A stretch of 64,000 nt of DNA from Anianibacter sp965662745 (GCA_965662745.1 CBFIJK010000012.1:7096-71095); one strand, 5' to 3'; positions 8,585-17,150 are shown, counted from the stretch's first letter. The notes: generated by a model from the sequence alone, not told the origin. Numbers and translations: made by a program.

Positions 8585-10057
8585 ATGACCACGATCAACA
8601 CAAACATCGGCGCGATCAACGCTCAGGCAAACATGAGCCGCGTCAACGAAGACATGAACACCGCAATGAGCCGCCTGTCCTCGGGCCAGCGCATTAACGC
8701 CGCCAAGGACGATGCCGCCGGCATGGCCATCGCGGAAAAGATGACGTCGCAGATCATGGGCCTCAACCAGGCCATGCGGAACGCCACCGACGGCAAAAGC
8801 CTCGTCGATACGACCGAAGGCGCGCATATCGAAGTTTCGAACATGCTGCAGCGTCTGCGTGAAATTGCCGTCCAGTCGTCGAACGACACCAACACCGCAG
8901 CCAACCGCGGTAACATCGTCGCGGAATCGAGCCAGCTGATCGCCGAGATCAACTCGGTCTCCGAGAACACCACGTTCAACGGCATGAAGGTTCTCGACGG
9001 CTCGTTCTCGAACAAGCAGCTGCAGATTGGTGCCGACGAAGGTCAGACAATGACCTTGAACGTCGACAGCGCCTCTGCAACCGACATCGGCGCGAACGTC
9101 GTGCGGTCGGCATCGACCATCGACACCGGCGCAGGCCTGACCGACACCGATACGGCAATCGCCGGTGGCCAGACCGTTACCCTGACCGGCTTTGCAGGCT
9201 CTGCCTCGATCACCACCACCGCAGGCCAGTCGGCCAAGTCGATGGCGGACGAGATCAACAAGCTGTCCGCATCGACCGGCATCGAAGCCAGCGCGATGAC
9301 CTCTGCAAAGCTGTCCGGCTTCACCGCCGGCGACACGATCAGCTTCTCGGTCGGCACGACCGCTGCCAATGCGGTGTCCATCGGTGACGTCAGCATCACC
9401 GACGCAACCGACGTTCGCGGTCTGCGCGATGCGATCAACGCGGTATCCGGTCAGACCGGGATCACGGCGGCCATGGCCGAGAACGACAACAGCTCGATCG
9501 TCCTCACCGACTCGAACGGCGATGACATCATGCTGACCGGCGTCTCGGCAAGCACCACCGACTTCACGATGGACTCGCTCGACAAGGACGGCGCAGTGAC
9601 GGCCACCGCAACCGACCTTGGCCAGACCTCGAACTCGGCCGCCGTCACCGGCACCGTCGAAGTGACCTCGACCAAGGCGTTCACGGTCGCTTCGAGCGCG
9701 GCAGAGCACTTTGCGACAACCGCTGAAGGCTCGGCGCTCGAGTCGGTCGCCGAAATCGACCTGTCGACCTCGGACGGCGCGTCCAAGGCAATCAGCGTCC
9801 TGGACATGGCCCTGCAGAAGATCTCGCAGTCGCGCTCTGACCTCGGTGCCGTCTCCAACCGTCTCGACAGCACGATTTCGAACCTCACCAACATCACGGT
9901 GAACGTCGAATCTGCACGGTCGGGCGTCATGGATGCGGACTTCGCGAAAGAATCGTCCGACCTCGCACGGGGCAAGATTCTGTCGCAGGCGGCTACCGCG
10001 ATGCTCGCACAGGCCAACGCATCGCAGCAGAACGTCCTCAGCCTGCTGCGCGGCTGA
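8585..10057 (+). CDS. fliC: Flagellin
   Basis: The 490-residue product is the filament subunit. The N terminus (MTTINTNIGAINAQANMSRV, then MSRLSSGQRINAAKDDAAGM) and C terminus (SDLARGKILSQAATAMLAQA, then NASQQNVLSLLRG) are the conserved D0/D1 helices. The middle (about residues 180-380) is Thr/Ser/Ala-rich and variable, with a flagellin IN-like stretch near 195-240. There is no cysteine. A CAGGAG ribosome site precedes the ATG and a strong hairpin follows the stop, so this is a single-gene transcript. It is the only flagellin in the window. Confidence 0.96.
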   Translation: MTTINTNIGAINAQANMSRVNEDMNTAMSRLSSGQRINAAKDDAAGMAIAEKMTSQIMGLNQAMRNATDGKSLVDTTEGAHIEVSNMLQRLREIAVQSSNDTNTAANRGNIVAESSQLIAEINSVSENTTFNGMKVLDGSFSNKQLQIGADEGQTMTLNVDSASATDIGANVVRSASTIDTGAGLTDTDTAIAGGQTVTLTGFAGSASITTTAGQSAKSMADEINKLSASTGIEASAMTSAKLSGFTAGDTISFSVGTTAANAVSIGDVSITDATDVRGLRDAINAVSGQTGITAAMAENDNSSIVLTDSNGDDIMLTGVSASTTDFTMDSLDKDGAVTATATDLGQTSNSAAVTGTVEVTSTKAFTVASSAAEHFATTAEGSALESVAEIDLSTSDGASKAISVLDMALQKISQSRSDLGAVSNRLDSTISNLTNITVNVESARSGVMDADFAKESSDLARGKILSQAATAMLAQANASQQNVLSLLRG

Positions 10058-10070
10058 CGGTTGATTGACA

Positions 10071-10109
10071 GCATCGCGCGGTTTGTCCGTTGGGCAAATC
10101 GCGCGATGC
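10071..10109 (+). terminator. Hairpin after flagellin, probable terminator
   Basis: GCATCGCGCGGTTTGTCC pairs with GGCAAATCGCGCGATGC around a 4-base loop, starting 13 bases after the flagellin stop. The stem is long and GC-rich but no run of T follows, so it may act mainly as a 3' end stabiliser. Confidence 0.6.
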
Positions 10110-10143
10110 GCCTAAAATGACTGGTTCTCAAGGCCAGGGCAGG

Positions 10144-10169
10144 CCCCATGTCGGAATTCGGACATGGGG
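10144..10169. repeat. Inverted repeat between flagellin and rpoN
   Basis: CCCCATGTC and GACATGGGG (9-base perfect arms) flank an 8-base centre, about 70 bases before the rpoN start and followed by TCTGTCAATTT. It could be a second flagellin terminator or an operator for rpoN. Sequence alone does not decide. Confidence 0.4.
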
Positions 10170-10237
10170 TCTGTCAATTTGCTATGCTTGAGATTGGCAC
10201 GCGTCCCGACGATCACGGTTGTGAACGGAGAGATGTC

Positions 10238-11557
10238 ATGCAACTTCAGATTTCACAATTCGTCGGTCAACGCCAATCGGTTACGGTCAACGCACAATTG
10301 CAGCAAGCGATCTGCCTTCTGCAGTTGAGTAACCCCGAACTGTGCAGCTATCTCGATGGCGAGGCTGCTGAGAATCCTTTCTTCGAAGCGCAACGGCCTA
10401 CCGCGCTACGCACTCTGGCAGAACGCGCCAAGACGGCAGCCGCCGCAGATTTCGATGATATCGGCGCACGGGTCGCGGATCATGCGCCCTCGCTCTATGC
10501 TCATGTCGCGCGTCAATTCGACATCATGTTCGCTGACCCGCGTGAACGGTTTGTTGCGGATGTTTTTCTCGAGGCGCTGGAACCCTCGGGGTGGCTTGGA
10601 GAGCCGCTTGACGAGATCGCATCGCGAGTTCGCATGTCAGAGGAAGAGTGCGAAGAGTTTCTGGCCCGCATCCAAGCGGTCGAACCTGCCGGTCTTTTCG
10701 CCCGTTCGCTGGCCGAATGCCTCGCGCTTCAGGCCGAAGACTCGGACGTGATGACACCGAAATTCCGGCGGCTTCTCGAAAACCTACCCAAGCTTGCGGC
10801 TGCCGATCTTCCTGGCCTGTGCCGTGCATGCGAGGTCGACCTTCCAGAGTTGAAGGCCATGCTGCGTGAGCTGCGATCTTTCGAACCGAAGCCGGGCGTC
10901 GCCTTTGACGGGGGGCAACCCCCGCAGCGTGCCCCTGATCTGATCGTGACCGAGAATGACACCGGCTGGAACGTCGAGCTCAATCGCTCAACGCTTCCCG
11001 CTGTGAAGATCGACGAGGCCAAAGCCGCCGTGATGCGCGTAAACAATGATGCGCGGTCCTATGTGTCGGACCGGCTGTCCGCCGCGCGCTGGCTGCGCCG
11101 GGCGGTCGAGCACCGCAATCAAACCGCGCTCCTTGTCGGGAGCGAGATCGTGCGCCGCCAGACCGCTTTCTTGCGGCGCGGCCCGGCGCATATCGTGCCG
11201 ATGACGCTGCGCGAGGTGGCGGATGCAGTTGGCGTTCATGAAAGCACGGTGAGCCGCATCACGACAGGGATCCTGATCCAGACGCCGCAAGGCACTGTCG
11301 GTCTCAAGTCGTTCTTCTCGACCGCGCTGAGCACCGATGGCGACACCAACGCCTCGTCGGCGGCGGTGCGGCACCGGATCGCTGAACTGGTCAAGGCCGA
11401 GGATCCGGCTGCTCCGCTCAGCGATGATGCGATCGCGGCCGCGGTTGCATCGGAAGGCACGCATCTGGCGCGGCGGACGGTGGCGAAGTACCGCGATATG
11501 CTTGGTATCCCGTCCTCATTTCAGCGCCGCCGTCTGGCGCGGCTCAGAAAAGCCTGA
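10238..11557 (+). CDS. rpoN: RNA polymerase sigma-54 factor (RpoN), flagellar paralogue
   Basis: RpoN recognises -24/-12 promoters and needs an AAA+ activator. I place the start at ATG 10238 (GGAGAG upstream), which gives 439 residues and the canonical opening MQLQISQFVGQRQSVTVNAQ, then LQQAICLLQL. An in-frame ATG at 10148 would add 30 unrelated residues. The C-terminal RpoN box (ARRTVAKYRDMLGIPSS) is present. Its place inside the flagellar island matches the dedicated flagellar RpoN2 of R. sphaeroides. A general rpoN may exist elsewhere in the genome. Its stop is inside a hairpin shared with the convergent gene. Confidence 0.95.
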   Translation: MQLQISQFVGQRQSVTVNAQLQQAICLLQLSNPELCSYLDGEAAENPFFEAQRPTALRTLAERAKTAAAADFDDIGARVADHAPSLYAHVARQFDIMFADPRERFVADVFLEALEPSGWLGEPLDEIASRVRMSEEECEEFLARIQAVEPAGLFARSLAECLALQAEDSDVMTPKFRRLLENLPKLAAADLPGLCRACEVDLPELKAMLRELRSFEPKPGVAFDGGQPPQRAPDLIVTENDTGWNVELNRSTLPAVKIDEAKAAVMRVNNDARSYVSDRLSAARWLRRAVEHRNQTALLVGSEIVRRQTAFLRRGPAHIVPMTLREVADAVGVHESTVSRITTGILIQTPQGTVGLKSFFSTALSTDGDTNASSAAVRHRIAELVKAEDPAAPLSDDAIAAAVASEGTHLARRTVAKYRDMLGIPSSFQRRRLARLRKA

Positions 11558-11575
11558 GCCCGCCGAAGCTCAGGC
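11552..11575. terminator. Bidirectional hairpin between rpoN and the convergent operon
   Basis: GCCTGAGC (11552-11559) pairs with GCTCAGGC (11568-11575) across an 8-base loop. It spans the last codons of both convergent genes. On the minus strand it lies inside the coding end of the PDZ-like gene. Confidence 0.55.
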
Positions 11576-12244
11576 CGTCGACGCAGCGGGTTCTGAAGCT
11601 GATGTCGGCGCGTAGATCCAGCTGAGTGCGGGATCGAGAAGTTTCACCTCGGCGTGCACCCGCGGCTCTGAATGGGCCGCGAGCACCATGGAAAGATGCA
11701 GCCCGCGTTCTGTTCGGTCCTGGCGCAGTATGGAAAGACCGAATTTCCAATAGAACAGCCCGGTCAGAACCTGCACAGCAAGCGCAACGCCGAGCCCGGC
11801 GACACAGGCGAAAATCGTCATCGCGCCCCATGCCGCAACATGGTGCCAAAGGCGCATCTGCAACAGCCAGAACGGTGCCGCGACAAGTGCGATGAGGGAT
11901 CTTGTTGTCGGCAGCGCATCATAGACACCGTCGTCTCCGCGATAGATTTCCCAATTCCTGAGATATCTTGGATCGATCCGGACAAGTCCCGAGGTGTCGA
12001 GGGCACCATTCTCGGGTTGCCACCTGCCAAGGCGGTCCGTGCTGGACAGCACGGTAATCCGGATGCCGTCGCGATCAAAGGTAAGCGCCCGCGTGCGGTC
12101 TGCCATGAACCTCTCTCGGAGCTTGGATGAACTTCCATTGAACGCGATGCCATTCACGGCGACCAGGCGATCGCCGACGCGCAAGCCAAGCCTGGCGCCC
12201 TGCAAATCGACATGGCTCAGCACAAGATGATGGGTGTCTGACAT
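11570..12244 (-). CDS. Uncharacterised two-pass membrane protein with PDZ-like N terminus
   Basis: I do not recognise a named family. The start MSDTHHLVLSHVDLQGARLG at 12244 is chosen over a longer extension because it follows the stop of the upstream gene by 13 bases. The 224-residue product begins with a short PDZ-like peptide (LGLRVGDRLVAVNGIAFNG, residues about 18-36). It has two hydrophobic segments near residues 118-165 (LIALVAAPFWLLQMRL, and TIFACVAGLGVALAVQVL) and a soluble tail. It is second in an operon headed by a sigma-54 site, so a flagellar role is likely but untested. Confidence 0.7.
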   Translation of the reverse strand: MSDTHHLVLSHVDLQGARLGLRVGDRLVAVNGIAFNGSSSKLRERFMADRTRALTFDRDGIRITVLSSTDRLGRWQPENGALDTSGLVRIDPRYLRNWEIYRGDDGVYDALPTTRSLIALVAAPFWLLQMRLWHHVAAWGAMTIFACVAGLGVALAVQVLTGLFYWKFGLSILRQDRTERGLHLSMVLAAHSEPRVHAEVKLLDPALSWIYAPTSASEPAASTA

Positions 12245-12257
12245 TGTTGTCTGCCTT

Positions 12258-12974
12258 TCACGGATAACTGAACGGGTTCGGAGCCGGGCGCGGTCGTACC
12301 GGAGCGCGGGCAGGGGCGGATTGTGGTCTTGGGGCGGGGCGTTCCTGCGCCGTGCTCGGCGCAGATGGGCTGGCCTCACGGTCTGGCGGGAGCCCGTCGG
12401 CAAGCATTCGTGTCAACGCAAGCTGCAGATCGGATGCCCCCGAAATGATCGCCTCACGCGTTTCGGCGTGTTCTGCGGCCACCGCCTCAAGCATCTTTGA
12501 GCCGAACTGGGCACTCATCCCGCTCGCTGTTTCGGACGTGCGTTGTAATTGGTCGCTGAGGTCTCCGCGCAAATTCTCGAGGCTTTCCTCGACCGCACCA
12601 AACCCCGCTTCGGTTTTGCTGGCCGCAGCTTCGACGGTGCCCGCCATGCCTTGGAGTTCGGACAGTGTGGTATCAAGCTGCTCGACCCGTTCCGAGAACA
12701 GCGCCAACGCCTCTATTTGGGTCTTTCGGGCAATCTCGAGGTCGGCGAGCGTTCTGAAATAGATCATGCCCGCACCGACAACGCAGACACCTGTGCCGAT
12801 CACCATGCCGAGGACGACAGGCCACATGCGGCTTGTGCTGTGTTGAAGCTGCTCGGTGGCATTCCGGGTTTCGGCGCGAAGCCCTTCGATTTCTTGCGTT
12901 GCATCGTTCGCGGCTTCAGCGGCTTCGATGGCAAGCCGGATGCTGGACTGAAGGTCTGGACTATTCTCGGTCAT
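12258..12974 (-). CDS. Uncharacterised single-pass coiled-coil protein (possible motor protein)
   Basis: The 238-residue product starts at ATG 12974. It has about 50 cytoplasmic residues, one membrane segment (MWPVVLGMVIGTGVCVVGAG, about 50-70), then a long Ala/Glu-rich coiled coil (75-185) and a Pro-rich tail. A sigma-54 site with exact spacing lies about 30 bases upstream. The topology and the position near the flagellar rpoN recall MotF, a single-pass protein needed for flagellar rotation in R. sphaeroides, but I cannot show homology by eye. A methyl-accepting-like or mechanosensor role is also possible. Confidence 0.7.
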   Translation of the reverse strand: MTENSPDLQSSIRLAIEAAEAANDATQEIEGLRAETRNATEQLQHSTSRMWPVVLGMVIGTGVCVVGAGMIYFRTLADLEIARKTQIEALALFSERVEQLDTTLSELQGMAGTVEAAASKTEAGFGAVEESLENLRGDLSDQLQRTSETASGMSAQFGSKMLEAVAAEHAETREAIISGASDLQLALTRMLADGLPPDREASPSAPSTAQERPAPRPQSAPARAPVRPRPAPNPFSYP

Positions 12975-13014
12975 GGGATCTCTCGGCAGTGCGGTTGGCC
13001 GTGTCGAAGGGGAT

Positions 13015-13032
13015 TTGCATATTCCGTGCCAG
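13015..13032 (-). promoter_or_regulatory. Sigma-54 promoter of the 12974-11570 operon
   Basis: Minus-strand TGGCACGGAATATGCAA has GG-N10-GC spacing; only the first base of the -12 (ATGC for TTGC) departs from consensus. The core 15-mer is identical to the site in front of fliO (17151-17167). Confidence 0.75.
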
Positions 13033-13066
13033 ACCACCCCAGGAGTTGCTGCGCGCTGCTAAATCA

Positions 13067-13084
13067 AACGGTGTTGCCACCGTT
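13067..13084. repeat. Perfect inverted repeat AACGGTG-TTGC-CACCGTT
   Basis: Seven-base arms around TTGC, placed about 35-50 bases upstream of the minus-strand sigma-54 site and about 55 bases before the plus-strand gene at 13139. It could be an activator or operator site for either direction. Confidence 0.4.
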
Positions 13085-13138
13085 GTCTGGATCACAGGAA
13101 CGGCCGATCCAGCCGCAGACACTGAAACGGAGGCAGAA

Positions 13139-13690
13139 ATGCAAAGCATCGAGACACTTGAGACGGCTGAAGTATTCGGCACCGAGTCGCCGCACGGGAT
13201 TGTCCCGTTCGCACTCATGGAAATTGGGCAACGCAGCTTCGAGATCGCCGAGGACGCGGCAGATGAATCCCTGCTGTTTCGCAGCGGGTCCGATCTGAAC
13301 TGGATGCGCCTAGAGCGAAACCGCGAGAATGGCTGGACGCTCATCGCGTCCGAGATCGTGCTGACCGATCCGGATGCGATGGACCATTTTCTTCAGACCT
13401 ATCTTCTTCGCCTCGATGGCGAATTCGACGCGCCCGGCGTCGTCACCCTCGTGTTGCTCGAGACCAGCTTCAACTTGCGCTATGATGAATCTGGCCTTTG
13501 GGTCGAGCGGGGTTCGGACTGGGTCAAGGCGGACGGGTTGGGTGTGTCTTCACCCGCGATCTCGGGGCGCAAGCGTTGCCATATCGCGCTGCTCAAGACG
13601 TTCCCGGATCTTCCTGACCGGTTTGCGATCGCGGTTCGGGATTGGTCCGAACGAATTGCGAAGGGCAGCCGGGTCAAACCGCTCTTGTGA
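13139..13690 (+). CDS. Uncharacterised soluble protein
   Basis: I do not recognise this 183-residue protein. ATG 13139 is chosen because ACGGAGG lies 5 bases upstream; the reading frame is open much further 5' but overlaps the divergent gene. The product is acidic in its first half, has no signal peptide or membrane segment, and looks like a compact alpha/beta protein (DAMDHFLQTYLLRLDGEFDA, then VVTLVLLETSFNLRYDES). It sits divergent from the sigma-54 operon at 12974 and convergent with the flhB side of the fli operon. Function is unknown. Confidence 0.7.
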   Translation: MQSIETLETAEVFGTESPHGIVPFALMEIGQRSFEIAEDAADESLLFRSGSDLNWMRLERNRENGWTLIASEIVLTDPDAMDHFLQTYLLRLDGEFDAPGVVTLVLLETSFNLRYDESGLWVERGSDWVKADGLGVSSPAISGRKRCHIALLKTFPDLPDRFAIAVRDWSERIAKGSRVKPLL

Positions 13691-13696
13691 TTGCAA

Positions 13697-13894
13697 TCAG
13701 TCGCGTGACCCAAGCAGTTGCGCGATCGGATGACGAAGAGCCGCCAGAAGACAACTTCCGCCGCAGAGCCAGAGAGCTGCGGCGGCAACGCCCACGCTTT
13801 GAATGGCGGCATCGCAAAGCCAAAGGCCTGATCCGAGGAACGCGAGCGTGGATATGAGATCGCCTGTGCTTGTTTTCGTGCGGTTTCGTCTCAT
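13697..13894 (-). CDS. 65-residue two-segment membrane protein coupled to flhB
   Basis: The ATG (13894) overlaps the flhB stop as ATGA, with CAGGAG upstream, so translation is probably coupled. The product MRRNRTKTSTGDLISTLAFL and onward has two hydrophobic stretches (about 13-30 and 32-53). I do not recognise a family. Its place at the very end of the fliK-flhB operon suggests an accessory to the export gate, or a chance conserved passenger. Confidence 0.55.
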   Translation of the reverse strand: MRRNRTKTSTGDLISTLAFLGSGLWLCDAAIQSVGVAAAALWLCGGSCLLAALRHPIAQLLGSRD

Positions 13895-15045
13895 GGCAGG
13901 TCTCCTGTCTGAAGGTTCCCGTTGGCGTCGAACCTAAGCGGGTCGGGAATGTCGATGTCGGGAAGATCGGCGGCCATGCCGCGGTCGAGCCGCCAGACAT
14001 GGGCGAGAAGTATCGCGACCGCGTTGTATAGCTCGAACGGGATCGGGCCGCCGAGATCGCCGACGTAGTAGAGTGCGCGGGCCAGAGGCGGGGCCTCGAT
14101 CCGGGGCACCATTGCTGTGTCGGCGCGTTCGATCACCTGCAACGCCATGCCGCCGCGGCCCATCGCGACGATGACCGGCGCTTCTGATGTGCCGGGATCG
14201 TAGCGTAGCGCGACGGCGAAATGGGTGGGGTTGGTCACGATGGCGGTGGCAGTCGGCACATCATCAAGTGCCTTTCGCTCCTTCGCGCCGCGAGACGCCT
14301 CCAGCTGGCGGCGCCGTATCGCGCCTTTCAATTCTGGCGAGCCCTCGCTCTCCTTGAACTCTTCCTTGATTTCCTGACGGGACATCATCAGCTTTTTGCG
14401 CATCGACACGATTTGCCACGCCAGGTCAGCGCCTGCGACGATGGCCAGCGCGACCATCATCGCGAAACCGACCCGCGCGAGTGTCGCACCGACCAGCACC
14501 AAAGCGTCGCCGGTCGCCATCGCGCCCGATCCCACCAGCGCGTCCAGTTGCGGCAGAAGTGCGAGGATCGCCGCACTGAGGATCAGCCCGGTCTTTAGGA
14601 CCGCCTTGCCGAGTTCGACGATCGAGCGCATCGAAAACATCCGGCCAAATCCGGCCATCGGATTGAGCTTTTCGAACTTGAACCCGAGGGCCTGCGTGGA
14701 GAACACAAGGCCGCCGCTCGCCATCTGCGTTGCCAGAATGACGCCGATCAGCGGCAGGCCAAGCGCAAGTCCCGAGATCAGCAGCCATGTACCGGCCTGT
14801 TTGAGCCGTGCAAAGGCGATGGGATCGAGGTCGGTGCCAGCAGGAAGAACCAGCTCAGCGCCCCAAAGCGCGACAAGCCATTGCCACCCCAAGGTTGCAG
14901 CATAAAGGATCGCAGCCCCCCCAAGCGTCGTCGTGAACACGAACAACTCGCGCGAGGTGAGGACCTGACCCTTGCTGCGTGCGTCGTCGCGGCGTTTCTG
15001 GGTCGGCTCTTCCGTGCGTTCCTGACCGTCTTCTCCCTCAGCCAC
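13891..15045 (-). CDS. flhB: Flagellar export gate / substrate-switch protein FlhB
   Basis: FlhB is the export-gate protein that switches from hook to filament substrates by self-cleavage. The 384-residue product has the N-terminal ERTEEPTQKRRDDARSKGQV motif, four membrane segments, and the cleavage site NPTH at residues 272-275 (VTNPTHFAVALRYDPG). It overlaps fliR by 8 bases and is followed by a 65-codon membrane gene through an ATGA overlap. Confidence 0.95.
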   Translation of the reverse strand: MAEGEDGQERTEEPTQKRRDDARSKGQVLTSRELFVFTTTLGGAAILYAATLGWQWLVALWGAELVLPAGTDLDPIAFARLKQAGTWLLISGLALGLPLIGVILATQMASGGLVFSTQALGFKFEKLNPMAGFGRMFSMRSIVELGKAVLKTGLILSAAILALLPQLDALVGSGAMATGDALVLVGATLARVGFAMMVALAIVAGADLAWQIVSMRKKLMMSRQEIKEEFKESEGSPELKGAIRRRQLEASRGAKERKALDDVPTATAIVTNPTHFAVALRYDPGTSEAPVIVAMGRGGMALQVIERADTAMVPRIEAPPLARALYYVGDLGGPIPFELYNAVAILLAHVWRLDRGMAADLPDIDIPDPLRFDANGNLQTGDLP

Positions 15046-15841
15046 CGGACGCCTCCATCAGCATCGTTTCGACGGCGTCCAGCGCGTCGCCGACCAGATC
15101 GGTGAAGACGGGGGCCTGTGCGGGGACGGTGATCAGAAGCAGGACGACTGTCGTCGACATTGTCAGCGGAAAGCCGAACGAGAAGATGTTCAGTTGTGGA
15201 GCAGAGCGAGTGATCAAGCCGATCACGATATTGACGATCAACAGGATCGAGACGAGCGGCATCATCAAACGTGCGGCGAACCCGAACATGGCGCTACCTG
15301 CTGCCTGTCCCGCCGCGATCAGCGCTGTGCCGTCGACGCCTTGGCCGGGCGGAAGGTAGCGCAGGCTGTCGATGACAAGCCCCAGCGCGATAAGATGACC
15401 GTCGAGCGACACGAAGACCGCCAGTAGGAACATCCCGAGAAACTGGCTGATCACCGGCGACTGGCTGCCGCTGGCCGGGTCGATTTGGGCGGCGAAGCCA
15501 AGCCCGGCCGTCGCCGCGATCATGTCGCCGGCCATGACGGCGGCTGCAAAGATCACTTGCAGCAAAAGTCCGCAGGCCACCCCGATTGCAAGTTCTGCGA
15601 TGACCCAGCGAATGGCGCCCAACTGGCCAAGTGTTTCTGGCTCCGGCAACTCGGCGGTGGCCATGACCGGAAGGGCAAGAACGGCGGCAAAGACGATCCG
15701 CACCGGCAGTGGCACGAACCGCGCCGAAAACAGCGGCGATGCCACCACGAACGCGCCGACGCGCAGCATCGCGTAGAGGTACTGAATCGCCAGGCCGGTG
15801 ATATCGGCCAGTTCCAGCCCGGGGATCGCTTCCGCTCCCAT
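15038..15841 (-). CDS. fliR: Flagellar export gate protein FliR
   Basis: The 267-residue product is an integral membrane protein of the export gate, with the FliR pattern LYAMLRVGAFVVASPLFSAR near the N terminus, then VRIVFAAVLALPV, and several further hydrophobic helices. It lies one base after fliQ and overlaps flhB, the standard fliP-Q-R-flhB order. Confidence 0.93.
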   Translation of the reverse strand: MGAEAIPGLELADITGLAIQYLYAMLRVGAFVVASPLFSARFVPLPVRIVFAAVLALPVMATAELPEPETLGQLGAIRWVIAELAIGVACGLLLQVIFAAAVMAGDMIAATAGLGFAAQIDPASGSQSPVISQFLGMFLLAVFVSLDGHLIALGLVIDSLRYLPPGQGVDGTALIAAGQAAGSAMFGFAARLMMPLVSILLIVNIVIGLITRSAPQLNIFSFGFPLTMSTTVVLLLITVPAQAPVFTDLVGDALDAVETMLMEASGG

Positions 15842-15842
15842 A

Positions 15843-16109
15843 TCAGTTCAGCGTCGCGATCGTGTCGAAGACGAGGGCGAAATAGTCGGACAACGTCGTC
15901 AGCATGTAGCTGGCGACCAGCGCCATCGTGATCATCACCACGGCGAGTTTCGGCACGAAGCTCAGCGTCGCTTCGTTGATCGACGTCGCAGCTTGCAGAA
16001 TGCCGATGACAAGGCCGACGACCAGTGTGACGACAAGGATCGGTCCCGCGACTAGGAGGATGTTCCAGTACGCCACTTGCAGATGTTCGATGTTCTCTTC
16101 GAGTGTCAT
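15843..16109 (-). CDS. fliQ: Flagellar export gate protein FliQ
   Basis: This 88-residue protein has two membrane helices (about 15-42 and 48-75) and the FliQ segment GLVIGILQAATSINEATLSF. FliP, FliQ and FliR form the export gate helix. The gene lies between fliP and fliR with gaps of 3 bases and 1 base. Confidence 0.94.
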   Translation of the reverse strand: MTLEENIEHLQVAYWNILLVAGPILVVTLVVGLVIGILQAATSINEATLSFVPKLAVVMITMALVASYMLTTLSDYFALVFDTIATLN

Positions 16110-16112
16110 GGC

Positions 16113-16847
16113 CTAGATCCCTTGAAAGCTTCCGGCGAGTGACCCCATCGTCAGCGCCCAGCCATCGACCAGCACGAACAGCAGCAGCTTGAAGGGCAGG
16201 GACACGAGGATTGGGGACAGCATCATCATGCCGAGCGACATCAGGATCGAGGCGATCACCATGTCGATCACGAGGAAGGGCAGGAAGATCAGGAACCCGA
16301 TCTGGAAAGCCGTCTTCATCTCGGACGTCAGGTAGGCTGGAAGAAGGATCGAAAGTGGAACGTCTGCATCTGCCTCGAACGGGCCGGTATCGGCGAGGTT
16401 TGAGAACATGATCAGATCGTTCTGACGAGTGTTCGACAGCATGAATTCCGAAAGGATCTCACGCGCATTGGCGAGCGCCGGTTCCGCGGGCAGCTGGCCG
16501 TCGAGATAAGGGGACAGCGCTTCTGCGTCCAATTCGAGAAGCACCGGCTGCATCACGAAGAAGCTGAGAAACAGCGCCAACGCCACAAGCACCTGGTTCG
16601 GCGGCGTCTGCTGGGTCCCCAGCGCCTGGCGCAGGATCGACAGCACGATGATGATGCGGGTGAACGCGCTCATCCCCAGAACGAGGGATGGCAGGACCGT
16701 GATCGCCGTCATCAATGCAAGAATTTGCAAGGACAGCGAATAGGTTCGCGCGCCCTCTTCGCCGCTCAGGGTGAGTGCGGGAATGCCTTGTGCGGCCGCC
16801 AGCGACGGCAGGGTGCAAAACGCAAGGATCAGAACAAGGCGGATCAT
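16113..16847 (-). CDS. fliP: Flagellar export gate protein FliP
   Basis: The 244-residue product has a cleavable signal peptide (MIRLVLILAFCTLPSLAAAQ) and the conserved FliP blocks TRIIIVLSILRQALGTQQTP, PPNQVLVALALFLSFFVM and LIFLPFLVIDMVIASILMSL, then MGMMMLSPILVSLPFKLLLF. It overlaps the fliO-like gene by 4 bases (ATGA). Confidence 0.96.
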   Translation of the reverse strand: MIRLVLILAFCTLPSLAAAQGIPALTLSGEEGARTYSLSLQILALMTAITVLPSLVLGMSAFTRIIIVLSILRQALGTQQTPPNQVLVALALFLSFFVMQPVLLELDAEALSPYLDGQLPAEPALANAREILSEFMLSNTRQNDLIMFSNLADTGPFEADADVPLSILLPAYLTSEMKTAFQIGFLIFLPFLVIDMVIASILMSLGMMMLSPILVSLPFKLLLFVLVDGWALTMGSLAGSFQGI

Positions 16848-17110
16848 GCTGGGTCCGCCTCGGTCTCAAGATGGACGATCTCAAGCCCGCCGCGCCGACC
16901 CGCGACGATCAGCATCCTGCGCGTCTCGACCTCGACGAGATAGGCGCGTGCATCGGCCCCAAGCGCCGTTGCTGCAGTGCAGGTGATCGGACGCGCCACG
17001 GCGATGCGTCCCGAAAGCTGGCCCGAATAGCGGCGGATCAATAACCCGGCGGCGATCAGCGCGCCGAGGAAAAGCGCGGTGATGATCGTTTCAGTCGCAA
17101 GTCCGTCCAT
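16844..17110 (-). CDS. fliO: Flagellar export assembly protein FliO-like
   Basis: FliO helps assemble the FliP ring. The product has one membrane segment (TETIITALFLGALIAAGLLI) and a small basic cytoplasmic domain (RRMLIVAGRRGGLEIVHLET), as in short FliO proteins. An in-frame ATG at 17137 would give 97 residues, but the sigma-54 site at 17151-17167 would start transcription at about 17140, leaving no leader. ATG 17110 (88 residues) therefore fits better if that promoter is used. Identification rests on position and topology, because FliO is weakly conserved. Confidence 0.82.
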   Translation of the reverse strand: MDGLATETIITALFLGALIAAGLLIRRYSGQLSGRIAVARPITCTAATALGADARAYLVEVETRRMLIVAGRRGGLEIVHLETEADPA

Positions 17111-17150
17111 GGCAAGGCGTTCCGTGAGTTGTGACATTCACAGAAAGAGC

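Noticed and set aside
8534..9709. Long minus-strand open frame opposite flagellin (391 codons)
   Set aside because: It is a mirror of the high-GC, biased flagellin codons, has no family pattern and covers a certain gene.
10148..10237. Thirty extra N-terminal residues of RpoN from an in-frame ATG at 10148
   Set aside because: The canonical RpoN opening begins at 10238 with a ribosome site; the extension runs through an inverted repeat and matches nothing in the family.
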